This document shows, piece after piece, positions 10,049 to 18,218 of a stretch of 62,364 nt of DNA. The stretch's first letter is position 1. Each line of letters opens with the position of its first letter. The position numbers and the translations under genes were made by a program. Source of the stretch: Bacillus pseudomycoides (GTDB taxonomy: Bacteria; Bacillota; Bacilli; Bacillales; Bacillaceae_G); NCBI RefSeq assembly GCF_002551005.1, contig NZ_NVOY01000015.1:6989-69352 (forward strand). Reading direction: 5' to 3'. The notes beneath the pieces are model-generated. The model was not told where the DNA came from and did no database searches. It saw nothing but the letters and a program-made list of their open reading frames with translations.

Positions 10049-10325
10049 GTGCCCAGCTAGGCTGGACACTGTTTATTGTTGAAAGCCCAGTTTAGGGAAG
10101 AGTCAAGTCTCCTAGTAACTGACAGGAAACTGGTGGAAAAATCCTAAAGTTGAAGTCATGTGACAAAGTAACTTCCAGTAGAAGTGTTAGCGAATCAGCG
10201 GGCCGTAACATAAAGTGAACATTACCACTTTGTTAAGAGCATCCTAGTAATAGGTCAAAGGGAAGTCTAGCCTGGTGTTACTAGGCAAAGACTGGTGAGG
10301 CACTTACTATCTATAGTGTTTCATT
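10049..10325 (+). mobile_element. Group II intron 5' fragment (domain I remnant)
   Basis: The sequence opens GTGCCCAGCTAGGCTGGAC, resembling a group II intron 5' end (GTGYG-like), and continues with about 270 bases of GC-richer, structured sequence typical of domain I, with a GAGTCAAGTCTCC segment and a GGTCAAAGGGAAG segment. No reverse transcriptase ORF and no domain V/VI follow before the next gene at 10349, so the element is truncated. It sits 42 bases after the last CRISPR repeat. The call rests on pattern memory and needs a covariance-model search. A retron or unrelated structured RNA is the alternative. Confidence 0.6.
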
Positions 10326-10348
10326 TTTTTATCTATTTGAGATTTATC

Positions 10349-11053
10349 TCAATTCTCTATTTTCCCAAACCAAACCCAATACTCCCCACCACAAAACTCC
10401 ATCTCATACCCACGATACCCTTCCACCAACAACCGTTTCTGCCCAACAATATCACTCATAAGAAGCTTTTCTACATTCATCCATTCTTTTTGTCTCTCAC
10501 TCTGCAACTCTTTCACAAACACATACCGCAACCGATCGCTATACTTCTCTTTCAGCGCAGCAACTTCCATCCCTTGCGCAAACTTATCTTTTAAACTAGG
10601 AATATTGAAAGGCGCAACAGTACAGCAAACATACTCATAGTTGTGATCAGACTGTTTTAATCGCGCCATAATGACTTTCGCTAATATTTTTTGAAGTCCG
10701 TTTCCGCGGTAAAGCGGATGCACATTTGATACTTCTTGATAGATGACCCGTTCTAATTCCTCACCTGTTAAACCAATATCCAATCCTAAATGCTCTTCAT
10801 CAATTGGCGGAACTAAGAGCGCACGAAAGGCAATGAGTTGTTCGTCTATGAATGCACCGATCATCAAACCATTTCCGTTTAATATATTTTCAAATTCTTC
10901 TAATATAAGAGGCTGTAAGTTTTCTTTGTTTTCTAGTGCTTCAATGACATCACCTTGTACGGATAAGAGTTGCTCGGTGTGATGCAAAGATAATAGTGCA
11001 ACTTTGAATGGTTGCTCCGTTTGTTTCAACGTTCCTTCATATAGAATGTTCAT
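10349..11053 (-). CDS. GNAT-family acyltransferase, putative D-amino-acid N-succinyltransferase
   Basis: The 234-residue protein has a GNAT acyl-CoA-binding core: VHPLYRGNGLQKILAKVIM is the V-x-x-x-x-RGxG-like motif A. ATG 11053 was chosen because AAAGGAGG lies just upstream; the frame extends further without support. It lies 13 bases downstream of the N-succinylamino-acid racemase on the same strand. In Geobacillus and relatives such a GNAT enzyme succinylates D-amino acids from succinyl-CoA to feed the racemase. The acyltransferase fold is confident; the succinyl donor and D-amino-acid substrate are inferred from context. Confidence 0.75.
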   Translation of the reverse strand: MNILYEGTLKQTEQPFKVALLSLHHTEQLLSVQGDVIEALENKENLQPLILEEFENILNGNGLMIGAFIDEQLIAFRALLVPPIDEEHLGLDIGLTGEELERVIYQEVSNVHPLYRGNGLQKILAKVIMARLKQSDHNYEYVCCTVAPFNIPSLKDKFAQGMEVAALKEKYSDRLRYVFVKELQSERQKEWMNVEKLLMSDIVGQKRLLVEGYRGYEMEFCGGEYWVWFGKIEN

Positions 11054-11066
11054 GTGGTAGCCTCCT

Positions 11067-12174
11067 TTAGCGAACGACATCTTGAAAGACAGTTAATTCA
11101 TTGAGTATATTTTCATCGACATCAACGCCTAGTCCCGGTTTTTCTGTTAAGCGAATAAATGGTACATCGTAAGAGAGGTTTCCGATATCTTTTGTGAATT
11201 TTAGTGGTCCTGTTAGTTCGACGCTTGTGATAATTTTTTTCGAGAAAGCGACGTGGAATCCAGCAGAAGAGGCAACAGATGATTCGACCATGGAACCGAT
11301 TTGACACTCTATTCCAGCTAGTTCTGCTTGATGGGCTAGTTTGACAGCTGGGTAGATTCCGCCGCATTTCATTAATTTAATATTTACCTTATCAGCTGCT
11401 TGTTTTTGAATAATTTGGCGCATTTCACGTGGTCCTTTTAATCCTTCGTCAATCATAAGCGAAAGGTCCGTTTTGGAGCGAATGTAAGCCATTGCGTCGA
11501 TATCGTCGGCGATAACAGGTTGTTCAATCCAATCGATGTCTAAATGTTTTAGAGAACGTAATGCAGTTAATGTTGTGGCACTATTTTTCCAGCCTTGGTT
11601 AACGTCAACGCGAATGGCGATATCATTTCCGACTCGTTCCCGTACTGCTTCAATTCTTTCCACATCTTTTTTAACATCTGTGCCGACTTTCATTTTGAAA
11701 GATTGGTATCCTTTATTAATCATAGAAGCCGCTTCTTCTGCCATGTTTTTTGGAGTATCGATGCTTAACACATGCGTAATTGGGAATTCTTCATGATAGC
11801 GACCGCCAATTAGTTGATACACAGGTTGTCCGATCTTTTTCCCCATTATGTCAAAGCAAGCAATATCAAGCGCAGCTTTGGCAGTAGGTACGCCGTAAAT
11901 GGTTTGATTCATGATGTCATGTATTTTCTCGATATTCATTGGATTCTTTCCTAATAAAGCAGGAGCTAATGTGTGTTTTAAAATATGAAAGGTGCTTTCC
12001 CACGTTTCGCCTGTAACATGTTGGTCAGCTACTCCTTCTCCGTAACTGACAATGCCTTCATCTGTTTCGAGTTTGACAATAATAGAAGGCATCAGGATAC
12101 GTACCGTAACTTACAATAAACGGATTTTGCAGTGGCAAACGAATGGCATAAAGATGAATCGCTGTAATTTTCAA
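11067..12174 (-). pseudogene. N-succinylamino-acid racemase (enolase superfamily), frameshifted near its N-terminus
   Basis: Most of the frame (12092-11067, 341 residues) is an enolase-superfamily enzyme of the muconate-lactonizing subgroup. It has the FKMKVG lysine motif, RVDVNQGW, IEQPV, MIDEG and VNIKLMKCGG segments, and closely resembles the B. cereus N-succinyl-Arg racemase. The missing start is present in another frame: TTG at 12174 behind AGAAAGGGG encodes a good N-terminus (KITAIHLYAIRLPL to SYGTYPD). The frame is lost around 12090, where GATATG of a normal gene seems reduced to GATG (two bases missing). The surviving ORF lacks its own ribosome binding site and the capping-domain '20s loop'. 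A sequencing error is possible. Confidence 0.8.
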
Positions 12175-12395
12175 TGAAAAGACCCCTTTCTGTTTACAAT
12201 GTTTTTGTGAATATGAGATAGCTGAGGTGATTTTCTCTTCCGGTGTTTTCTCATATAATATTTCAAAAGGAATATGAGGACAATTATGAATTATCAGTGT
12301 TTATTTCTTGACATTTAAAAGAATATTGAATATGTTTTGGGGAAACATGATTGTTATGAATAAATGGTTACGATGTGAGAAGGGAGAGCACGACG

Positions 12396-13502
12396 GTGAA
12401 AAAAATAGATTTGCAGGATCGGTTAAGCGAGATTTTTCAACATTTACATGAGAATCCTGAAGTGAGCTGGAAAGAATATAATACGACTGCCTATATTACG
12501 AAGTTTCTAGAGGAAGAAGGCCTTTCTTATAAAACGTTTGATGATTGTCCTGGTGTAATCGCAGAAATGGGGAGCGGGAAACCGGTTGTTGCGGTTCGAG
12601 GTGATATGGACGCATTATGGCAAGAAGTGGATGGTGAGTTTAAAGCAAATCATTCATGCGGTCATGATGCGCATATGACGATTGTGATGGGGCTCATTTT
12701 ACAGCTAAAACAAGCAAATTGGCAAACAGGAACAGTTCGATTTATTTTCCAGCCGGCAGAGGAAAAGGGAAGCGGAGCTCTCAAAATGGTGGAGAAAGGT
12801 GTGGTGGATGATGTTGATTTTCTATTTGGCATTCACTTACGACCAATAGAGGAATTATCGTTGAAGCAAGCAGCACCATCTATCCGGCACGGAGCAGCTG
12901 ACTTTTTAGAAGCTCACATAGTTGGGACCGATGCTCACGGTGCACGACCGCATCAAGGTACGAACGCAATTGATGTCGTTACGATGATTAATATGGGACT
13001 AAAAAATATATGGTTTTCGCCGCAATCTTCTTATTCTGTTAAAATGACGCGATGCCAAGCAGGCGGTGAAAGTTTAAATATCATTCCCGGGAACGCTCAT
13101 TTTGCTTTAGATGTAAGGGCAGAAAACAATGGATTGTTGGAAGAGCTAAAGAAAAAGATCGAACAAGTTATTGAATCAGCTGAATCAATGGGTGTAAAGA
13201 TTTCTTATGATTGGGTCGATTATGTACCTGGAGCAGTGGTATCAGAGGAAGCGGAGCAGTTCCTTCGTAAGGGGATTCTGCAAACATATGGAGTAGAGGG
13301 CTGCACCGCACCGCTTCGCACAGCGGGAAGTGACGATTTTCATTATTATACGGTGAAAAAGCCTCATTTAAAAGCAGTTATGCTAGGACTAGGTGCGAAT
13401 TTAAAACCGGGGTTACACCATCCTCACATGACGTTTGACCGATCTTGTATATTAGATGGCGTAGAAATTTTGAAGCACACGGTGTTGGAAGTTTTGAAAT
13501 AG
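12396..13502 (+). CDS. M20-family amidohydrolase, putative N-succinyl-L-amino-acid hydrolase
   Basis: The protein of about 368 residues is an M20/ACY1-type metallohydrolase. Metal-site segments are VAVRGDMDAL, NHSCGHDAHM and FQPAEEKGSG, with a dimerisation (lid) domain around HGARPHQG and a C-terminal GSDDFHYY. GTG 12396 is preferred because AGAAGGGAGAG precedes it; the frame stays open to a GTG at 12375. It is divergent from the racemase/GNAT pair, the arrangement expected for a hydrolase releasing L-amino acid from N-succinyl-L-amino acid. Other N-acyl amino acids are possible substrates. Confidence 0.85.
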   Translation: MKKIDLQDRLSEIFQHLHENPEVSWKEYNTTAYITKFLEEEGLSYKTFDDCPGVIAEMGSGKPVVAVRGDMDALWQEVDGEFKANHSCGHDAHMTIVMGLILQLKQANWQTGTVRFIFQPAEEKGSGALKMVEKGVVDDVDFLFGIHLRPIEELSLKQAAPSIRHGAADFLEAHIVGTDAHGARPHQGTNAIDVVTMINMGLKNIWFSPQSSYSVKMTRCQAGGESLNIIPGNAHFALDVRAENNGLLEELKKKIEQVIESAESMGVKISYDWVDYVPGAVVSEEAEQFLRKGILQTYGVEGCTAPLRTAGSDDFHYYTVKKPHLKAVMLGLGANLKPGLHHPHMTFDRSCILDGVEILKHTVLEVLK

Positions 13503-13523
13503 TAAGATGGAATAAAAGTAAAA

Positions 13524-13556
13524 AAACAATCCTCCACTAAAAAGAGGATTGTTTTT
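13524..13556. terminator. Bidirectional terminator between the M20 hydrolase and the aquaporin
   Basis: The inverted repeat AACAATCCTC / GAGGATTGTT is flanked by an A run on the left and a T run on the right, so it can end transcription from both converging genes. Confidence 0.85.
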
Positions 13557-13579
13557 TAATCTCATAAATACTGAAGATT

Positions 13580-14245
13580 CTATTTTTCAGTATTTAAAAT
13601 AAATTTTCCTACAAGAGCTGCTACAATACCACCAAGAATTGGAGCTACGATGAATATCCATAGTTGAGAGAGTGCTTCGCCACCAACGAATATAGCTGGT
13701 GCAATGCTGCGTGCAGGGTTAACAGATGTTCCAGTTAACGGAATACCTAATAAGTGAACTAATACTAATGTGAAACCAATTACAAGTCCAGCTAGAGCAG
13801 GATTTCCTTGTTTACCTGTTACAGCAACAATAACTAGAATGAACACGAATGTTAAAATGAATTCTACTAAAAATGCTCCACATAAATCTAAACTTCCAAA
13901 ACCATTTTGTCCTAAATTATCTAAAGATAGGGTAGTAGATTTTAAAATCGTTATTAGTGTTACAGTTCCTAATAAAGCACCTGAAATTTGAGCTAATACA
14001 TAATAGATAAGTTCTGTTGCGTTTATTCTTTTATTGATAAACATAGCAACTGATACTGCTGGATTAATATGACATCCAGAAACTGTTCCGATGCTATATG
14101 CCATTGCGACGATAGATAATCCGAACGCCATTGCGATTCCTAGTGTTCCGATCCCTTCAATTCCACCACCAATTACAGCTACTCCAGTTCCGAATAATAC
14201 AAGTACAAATGTACCAATAAATTCAGCGATTGTCTTTTTTAACAT
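13580..14245 (-). CDS. aqpZ: Aquaporin Z-type water channel (MIP family)
   Basis: The 221-residue membrane protein has six predicted transmembrane helices and two half-helix signatures, GCHINPAVS (about residue 60) and GTSVNPARS (about residue 172). The second NPA motif followed by Arg is the selectivity-filter signature of water-specific channels, so a water channel is more likely than a glycerol facilitator. Length matches AqpZ. It is transcribed alone, with an AGGAGG site before the ATG, and converges on the M20 gene across a shared terminator. Confidence 0.92.
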   Translation of the reverse strand: MLKKTIAEFIGTFVLVLFGTGVAVIGGGIEGIGTLGIAMAFGLSIVAMAYSIGTVSGCHINPAVSVAMFINKRINATELIYYVLAQISGALLGTVTLITILKSTTLSLDNLGQNGFGSLDLCGAFLVEFILTFVFILVIVAVTGKQGNPALAGLVIGFTLVLVHLLGIPLTGTSVNPARSIAPAIFVGGEALSQLWIFIVAPILGGIVAALVGKFILNTEK

Positions 14246-14503
14246 AATTTACCTCCTAATAATGCACATGAAACGTATTATAACATAAGTATCAGTTATT
14301 TAAAGCGTAAACGATAATAAACCACTATTCGAATAATTCAAGACAAGGGAGTTTGATCCGAATTTTCTCTTAGTGGATTTTCTTGTGGTTCTTCATTCTA
14401 AAAATATTAACTACCCCTATATGCTAAAATTAGATTGCATGGCAGTAGAAAAAAAGAGTCTCGATTATATCAAGGTTCTTTTCATAGAGAGTAGGATGAA
14501 TAC

Positions 14504-15112
14504 ATGAACGAACAATATTACGATGCATTGTTACATATAAAAACAGTAGGAGAGCAAAAAGAGTTCTACAAGTCTTTGCATTATCATCGTTATGAACCAA
14601 CACCATATCACGCACTCGAAACATTATTTGCTCAATATGACTTAAAAAGCGGTGACCGAGTTGTCGATTTTGGATGCGGGAAAGGTCGATTAAATTTCTA
14701 TATTCATCATTTCTATCATGCGTCGGTTGTGGGGATAGAAATGAACGAGATGTTTTATAAAGAAGCGATGGATAACCGAGATCGCTATATAAAGAAGGAG
14801 AAAAAAGGTAGAGATAAAATCCACTTTCAATGTTGCTTAGCACAAGAGTATGAGATTGACCCGTTTGATAATAAATTTTACTTCTTTAATCCGTTTTCGG
14901 TGCAAGTGTTTATGAATGTTATCAATAATATATTATTTTCAGTAGAACAAGTAGAACGGGAAGTAGAGCTGATTTTGTATTATCCATCAGAAGATTATAT
15001 TTATTTTTTAGATAATCAAACCTCGTTTGAATTGAAAGAGGAAGTTATATTGCCGGGATTGTATGAGCGGAATTCGAATGAGCGGTTTTTGGTGTATCGG
15101 TTGGGGTATTAG
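14504..15112 (+). CDS. Class I SAM-dependent methyltransferase, substrate unknown
   Basis: The 202-residue protein shows SAM-binding motif I as VVDFGCGKGRL (about residues 50-60) and a following acidic strand VVGIEMNEMF that would hold the ribose. FYFFNPFS (about residue 126) occupies the motif IV position. It lacks extra substrate domains. The gene stands alone and a terminator-like hairpin follows at 15178. Similar proteins occur in Bacillus as uncharacterised methyltransferases. Confidence 0.8.
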   Translation: MNEQYYDALLHIKTVGEQKEFYKSLHYHRYEPTPYHALETLFAQYDLKSGDRVVDFGCGKGRLNFYIHHFYHASVVGIEMNEMFYKEAMDNRDRYIKKEKKGRDKIHFQCCLAQEYEIDPFDNKFYFFNPFSVQVFMNVINNILFSVEQVEREVELILYYPSEDYIYFLDNQTSFELKEEVILPGLYERNSNERFLVYRLGY

Positions 15113-15177
15113 TTAGTTTGGCGTTTTTGGAATTAATTGCGCAGAACCTTACCATAAGTAAGCACATAGTTATTTTT

Positions 15178-15226
15178 AGAAGAAGCATTAAAGAATAATT
15201 CAATATCTTTGATGCTTCTTTCAGTA
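15178..15226 (+). terminator. Terminator-like hairpin after the methyltransferase
   Basis: GAAGCATTAAAG and CTTTGATGCTTC pair over 12 bp with one G-U pair, followed by TTTC. The T tract is short, so strength is uncertain. Confidence 0.5.
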
Positions 15227-15716
15227 GGAGAATTACCTGTACTGATGGTGATTTATGGAAAATTTAGGACTTAAGAAAAATTCTTTTTATAAAATCATTA
15301 AAGAATATGAGAGTGTAATCTAAACATCCTTAAATAAATATTTTTATTTCGAGTCAATGTAATTGTAATAGGGGGTACTTATAACCGATTCTAAGTTACT
15401 CTATTCATGAGAAGGTGGGAGCAGAGCCGTTCCCGCACTCTGGTGTAAATATAAAATTTTGAAATGGCATAATGATGGATAGAGTGAATTATTGTACGAA
15501 AAAAGAGAAATGAGGTTGCGTGAGAGTATTGAAAAGGTTCATTAAAAGAGAAAAAGAAGATAACAACCTACTGTATATGGCTGACATCTTCTTTTTTATT
15601 TCTGTATATGGGTATAGTTTCCATTATTAACTCAAAGCAGGCACTTTTCTAGTAATGGCGAGCAAACGATATAATCAAAGGGGAATAGTTTTTGGTTAGA
15701 AATAGTTATTCATATG
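15227..15716. other. Intergenic stretch with a terminator and no supported gene
   Basis: No ORF with a good ribosome binding site was found. A 22-codon ATG frame near 15256 lacks support. AAAAAGAAGAT and ATCTTCTTTTT (about 15551-15597) form an 11-bp stem with T-rich flanks and could serve as a terminator for the minus-strand membrane protein gene that ends at 15717. Confidence 0.5.
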
Positions 15717-16589
15717 TTAAGCTTCTTTAGTTTGTTTTTCATTGTCTATAATCGAGGTGTCAGTATTTTTTGTTATTTGTGTTTTGTCATTAGTTATATT
15801 TACATGTGTTTCAGTTTGTTTCGTGTATTTTACATAGACTTTTGAAGAAAAATCGCATAAATAAAAAACTTCATTTTGGGATTCACCTTCTATAAAACAA
15901 ACAGTTCTCTTTTCATCAATTGCATAACCGTGTATTAATTTTGTGAAGTCTTCTTTTATTGCCTTTGTTTCCATTTCCTCATCAGTTAGAATCTTGATAG
16001 AATACTTCTGATATGGATGAAGGATTTTATTTAGAATATAAACATAGAAAAAGCCTAATATACTAGGCATAAATATAATGTAGTAAATGAGATTAGAAGA
16101 GTTAGAAGTGGTACTATGCGAAAATTCTTCACTAAAGAATAAAAAGATAAAGATTATACTGGTTAATATGTTGAAAACGATTATTCCTATTTTAAATTTG
16201 TTTTTTTTTAAGGTTTCTCTTGCTCCCCATACCAAAAGAATGATAAGAACAGAAAGGAAAAAGACACCGTTCAAACCAGCTATTTGGTTTTTAAATTTTA
16301 TATTTTCATGGAATAAATAATCGTAAAAATTGCTACCAAGAAATATAAAACTAGCAACATACAACATATAGAATATGATTGTACCCATAAGATAATACCA
16401 AAACTTAACTTTAATTTGAGTAGGTTTATCTATAAATAATGTATCAATTTTATCAGTTGTTGTAACCTTTATAAACTGATTAATACCATACAATAGAGCT
16501 CCTATAAGGAGACTTAGAAGTGTAGTTAAAAATGTAATTAATGCAGGTGGAATTTTGCTTATTGTCTCTAATGATAATCCGTCAAACAT
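15717..16589 (-). CDS. Uncharacterised membrane protein
   Basis: The 290-residue protein has four or five hydrophobic helices (about residues 15-38, 66-88, 108-124, 132-152 and 168-188), then a soluble C-terminal domain of about 100 residues ending in a Thr/Asn/Lys-rich tail. I do not recognise the family. It follows the rap-phr pair on the same strand, but a terminator at 16623-16660 separates them. Base composition is low-GC, like its neighbours. Confidence 0.7.
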   Translation of the reverse strand: MFDGLSLETISKIPPALITFLTTLLSLLIGALLYGINQFIKVTTTDKIDTLFIDKPTQIKVKFWYYLMGTIIFYMLYVASFIFLGSNFYDYLFHENIKFKNQIAGLNGVFFLSVLIILLVWGARETLKKNKFKIGIIVFNILTSIIFIFLFFSEEFSHSTTSNSSNLIYYIIFMPSILGFFYVYILNKILHPYQKYSIKILTDEEMETKAIKEDFTKLIHGYAIDEKRTVCFIEGESQNEVFYLCDFSSKVYVKYTKQTETHVNITNDKTQITKNTDTSIIDNEKQTKEA

Positions 16590-16622
16590 TTTTGTAGTTC
16601 AACCCTTTCGTTAAAGTTAGAT

Positions 16623-16660
16623 AAAAAAGAACGCCATCCTAAGAATAGGTAAGCGTCCTG
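16623..16660 (-). terminator. Terminator of the rap-phr operon
   Basis: On the minus strand AGGACGC pairs with GCGTTCT (one G-U) around an inner CCTA/TAGG stem, followed by TTTTTT. It lies just after the phr stop. Confidence 0.8.
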
Positions 16661-16673
16661 CTTTTTTAATAAA

Positions 16674-16796
16674 TCAACCTGTATCACCATCGGCTAAACT
16701 TTGTATGATATTGATAGCTGTTTGAGTGTTAACTGAAGTATGTGTGCCTATCGTTACAATTGTAATCAATATCATTCCTAATAATACCTTTTTCAT
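16674..16796 (-). CDS. phr: Phr-type secreted signalling peptide precursor
   Basis: This 40-residue ORF opens MKKVLLGMILITIVTIGTHT, a basic start plus hydrophobic signal sequence, and ends NIIQSLADGDTG. Its ATG overlaps the rap TGA (ATGA), and AAGGAGGCG inside the end of rap is its ribosome binding site. Phr precursors are exported, cut to a 5-7 residue peptide from the C-terminal part, re-imported by Opp and used to inhibit the partner Rap. A mature peptide from the LADGDTG end is my inference. It is too short for default gene callers and easily missed. Confidence 0.85.
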   Translation of the reverse strand: MKKVLLGMILITIVTIGTHTSVNTQTAINIIQSLADGDTG

Positions 16797-17887
16797 TTTA
16801 ACGCCTCCTTTTTGAAAATTTCTTTTTTAGCTTCATAACTTAAGTAGAAATATTTACTTCCTTGTTCAAAGTTTCCTTCGTTATGAAATTGGACTGCTAA
16901 TGCTTCCGTATATTCTTGAACATATTCCCATAACCTTTGTTTTTTAAAGTAGTCCATTCCCGCTAGTACAGCTTTTTCTAATTCTTCAGCAGTAACTTTT
17001 CTGTTTATTTCTCTTAGAATTGTAAAACGGTATTGATATTCTTCATTTCCTAATTCATTGCAGATAGTTAAACCTTTTTCAATGAGTTGAGATGCAATTT
17101 CTTCTTCACTTAGCTTGACATGTTCCTTTGCCTTCACAAAAATAGCTTTATAATGGTGAGGTTTCTTTTCAACAACTTCTGAAAGGTATCGAATTGCCGA
17201 ACTAGAAAGATTTTGACTTGCATACATTAAACCTAAATTATGACGAACTAGTAAGATTGCTTTCTCATTTTTTTGCTTTTGGAATGTATTCATTGCAGTA
17301 ACAAAGTATTCTTCAGCTAGTTCAAATTCTCTTAAATGCGTACAAGCTAATCCTAATAAATTGTCGCAATAAGCTGTTTTTAATTCATAGCTTTCATGTT
17401 TAGAAAATATGTCCCTAGCTTTTGTACCATGCTTAATGGCTAAAAGTGCTTGATAAATATGATAATGATATGTTGCTAAGTTATAATGAAATTCCGCTTT
17501 TTCAAGTTCATTAGGAATGTGTTTAAGTAACATTTCCGCTTTATCATAATGTTCTTTAGCAAGGTTATAATTACCGATTGCGTTAGAATGAATAGCTTTA
17601 TAAAAATGGTAGTAGTAAGATAAAAAGTTATCTGTTGGAATATCAAAAGATTCAATTTTATCAAAGCTATTTTTTGAAATACTTAAATTATCCACTAAAT
17701 ATTTATAACCGAAATCTAAAAGGTGATAGTAGAATAACAAGTTTGAGTCTACTTCATTATTGTGAATGATAGAATTAATTTCTTCTTTTAAACAATGGGC
17801 ATTATCTATATTACGTGAACGTATTTCTTGATACCATTCGTTAAGTAGTTTTGAAATTTGTTCATTCCCCTTTATTAGAACGTTCAT
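16793..17887 (-). CDS. rap: Rap-family TPR response-regulator phosphatase / quorum-sensing receptor
   Basis: The 364-residue protein starts at ATG 17887 behind AGAGGGGAT; the frame extends 15 codons upstream without support. The N-terminal 3-helix region (ISKLLNEWYQEIRSRN) is the Rap effector-contact domain. The rest is a series of TPR repeats such as NYNLAKEHYDKAEMLL, EFELAEEYFVTAMNTF and NEGNFEQGSKYFYLS. Rap proteins dephosphorylate Spo0F or block ComA-type regulators until bound by the Phr peptide. The adjacent coupled phr gene supports the call; the target regulator cannot be read from sequence. Confidence 0.92.
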   Translation of the reverse strand: MNVLIKGNEQISKLLNEWYQEIRSRNIDNAHCLKEEINSIIHNNEVDSNLLFYYHLLDFGYKYLVDNLSISKNSFDKIESFDIPTDNFLSYYYHFYKAIHSNAIGNYNLAKEHYDKAEMLLKHIPNELEKAEFHYNLATYHYHIYQALLAIKHGTKARDIFSKHESYELKTAYCDNLLGLACTHLREFELAEEYFVTAMNTFQKQKNEKAILLVRHNLGLMYASQNLSSSAIRYLSEVVEKKPHHYKAIFVKAKEHVKLSEEEIASQLIEKGLTICNELGNEEYQYRFTILREINRKVTAEELEKAVLAGMDYFKKQRLWEYVQEYTEALAVQFHNEGNFEQGSKYFYLSYEAKKEIFKKEALK

Positions 17888-17932
17888 GAAATCCCCTCTC
17901 TTTTTGAATATTCCTATAAATAATAATAGCAA

Positions 17933-18113
17933 GAATAGAATTTAATGGAAATTGACTTTGTATATTTCTCAATATTTGTTTGACAATTTCAGTTTTGAAT
18001 TGAATAACAAAATATTAACTCTTTGCATTATAGTAAGTTCAAGGGTTTGGTACAGTGAAATAATCCCATATGGTATAATTTTCTTATGAAATAATAGGAA
18101 AGGGAGTTACTAT
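17933..18113. promoter_or_regulatory. Divergent promoter region between rap and the LXG toxin operon
   Basis: For the plus strand, TGGTATAAT at 18071-18079 is an extended -10 box about 35 bases before the first small ORF. No good -35 box is visible, which is acceptable for an extended -10 promoter. The rap promoter was not resolved. Confidence 0.5.
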
Positions 18114-18218
18114 ATGGTTCAAATGAAGATGCCCCCTGAACGTTTAGAAATAGTGGGAAGTTTAGAAAATGACCTTTACTATCAACAGCAAAACCTAGTA
18201 CGGGAGGTCAATTCATGA
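18114..18218 (+). CDS. Small 34-residue ORF coupled to the LXG toxin gene
   Basis: ATG 18114 follows AGGAAAGGGAG, and the stop overlaps the toxin ATG (ATGA), so the frame is probably translated. The peptide begins MVQMKMPPERLEIVGS and is one amphipathic helix. LXG operons usually start with one or two helical-hairpin partner proteins of about 90-100 residues that target the toxin to the type VII secretion system. This looks like the stub of such a gene or a minimal translation-coupling leader. No family match is claimed. Confidence 0.5.
   Translation: MVQMKMPPERLEIVGSLENDLYYQQQNLVREVNS

Noticed and set aside
10049-10325. Retron or CRISPR-associated reverse-transcriptase RNA
   Set aside because: No reverse transcriptase gene follows, and the 5' end resembles a group II intron more closely.
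15256-15324. 22-codon ORF in the intergenic stretch
   Set aside because: Weak ribosome binding site, no signal sequence and no coupling to a neighbour.
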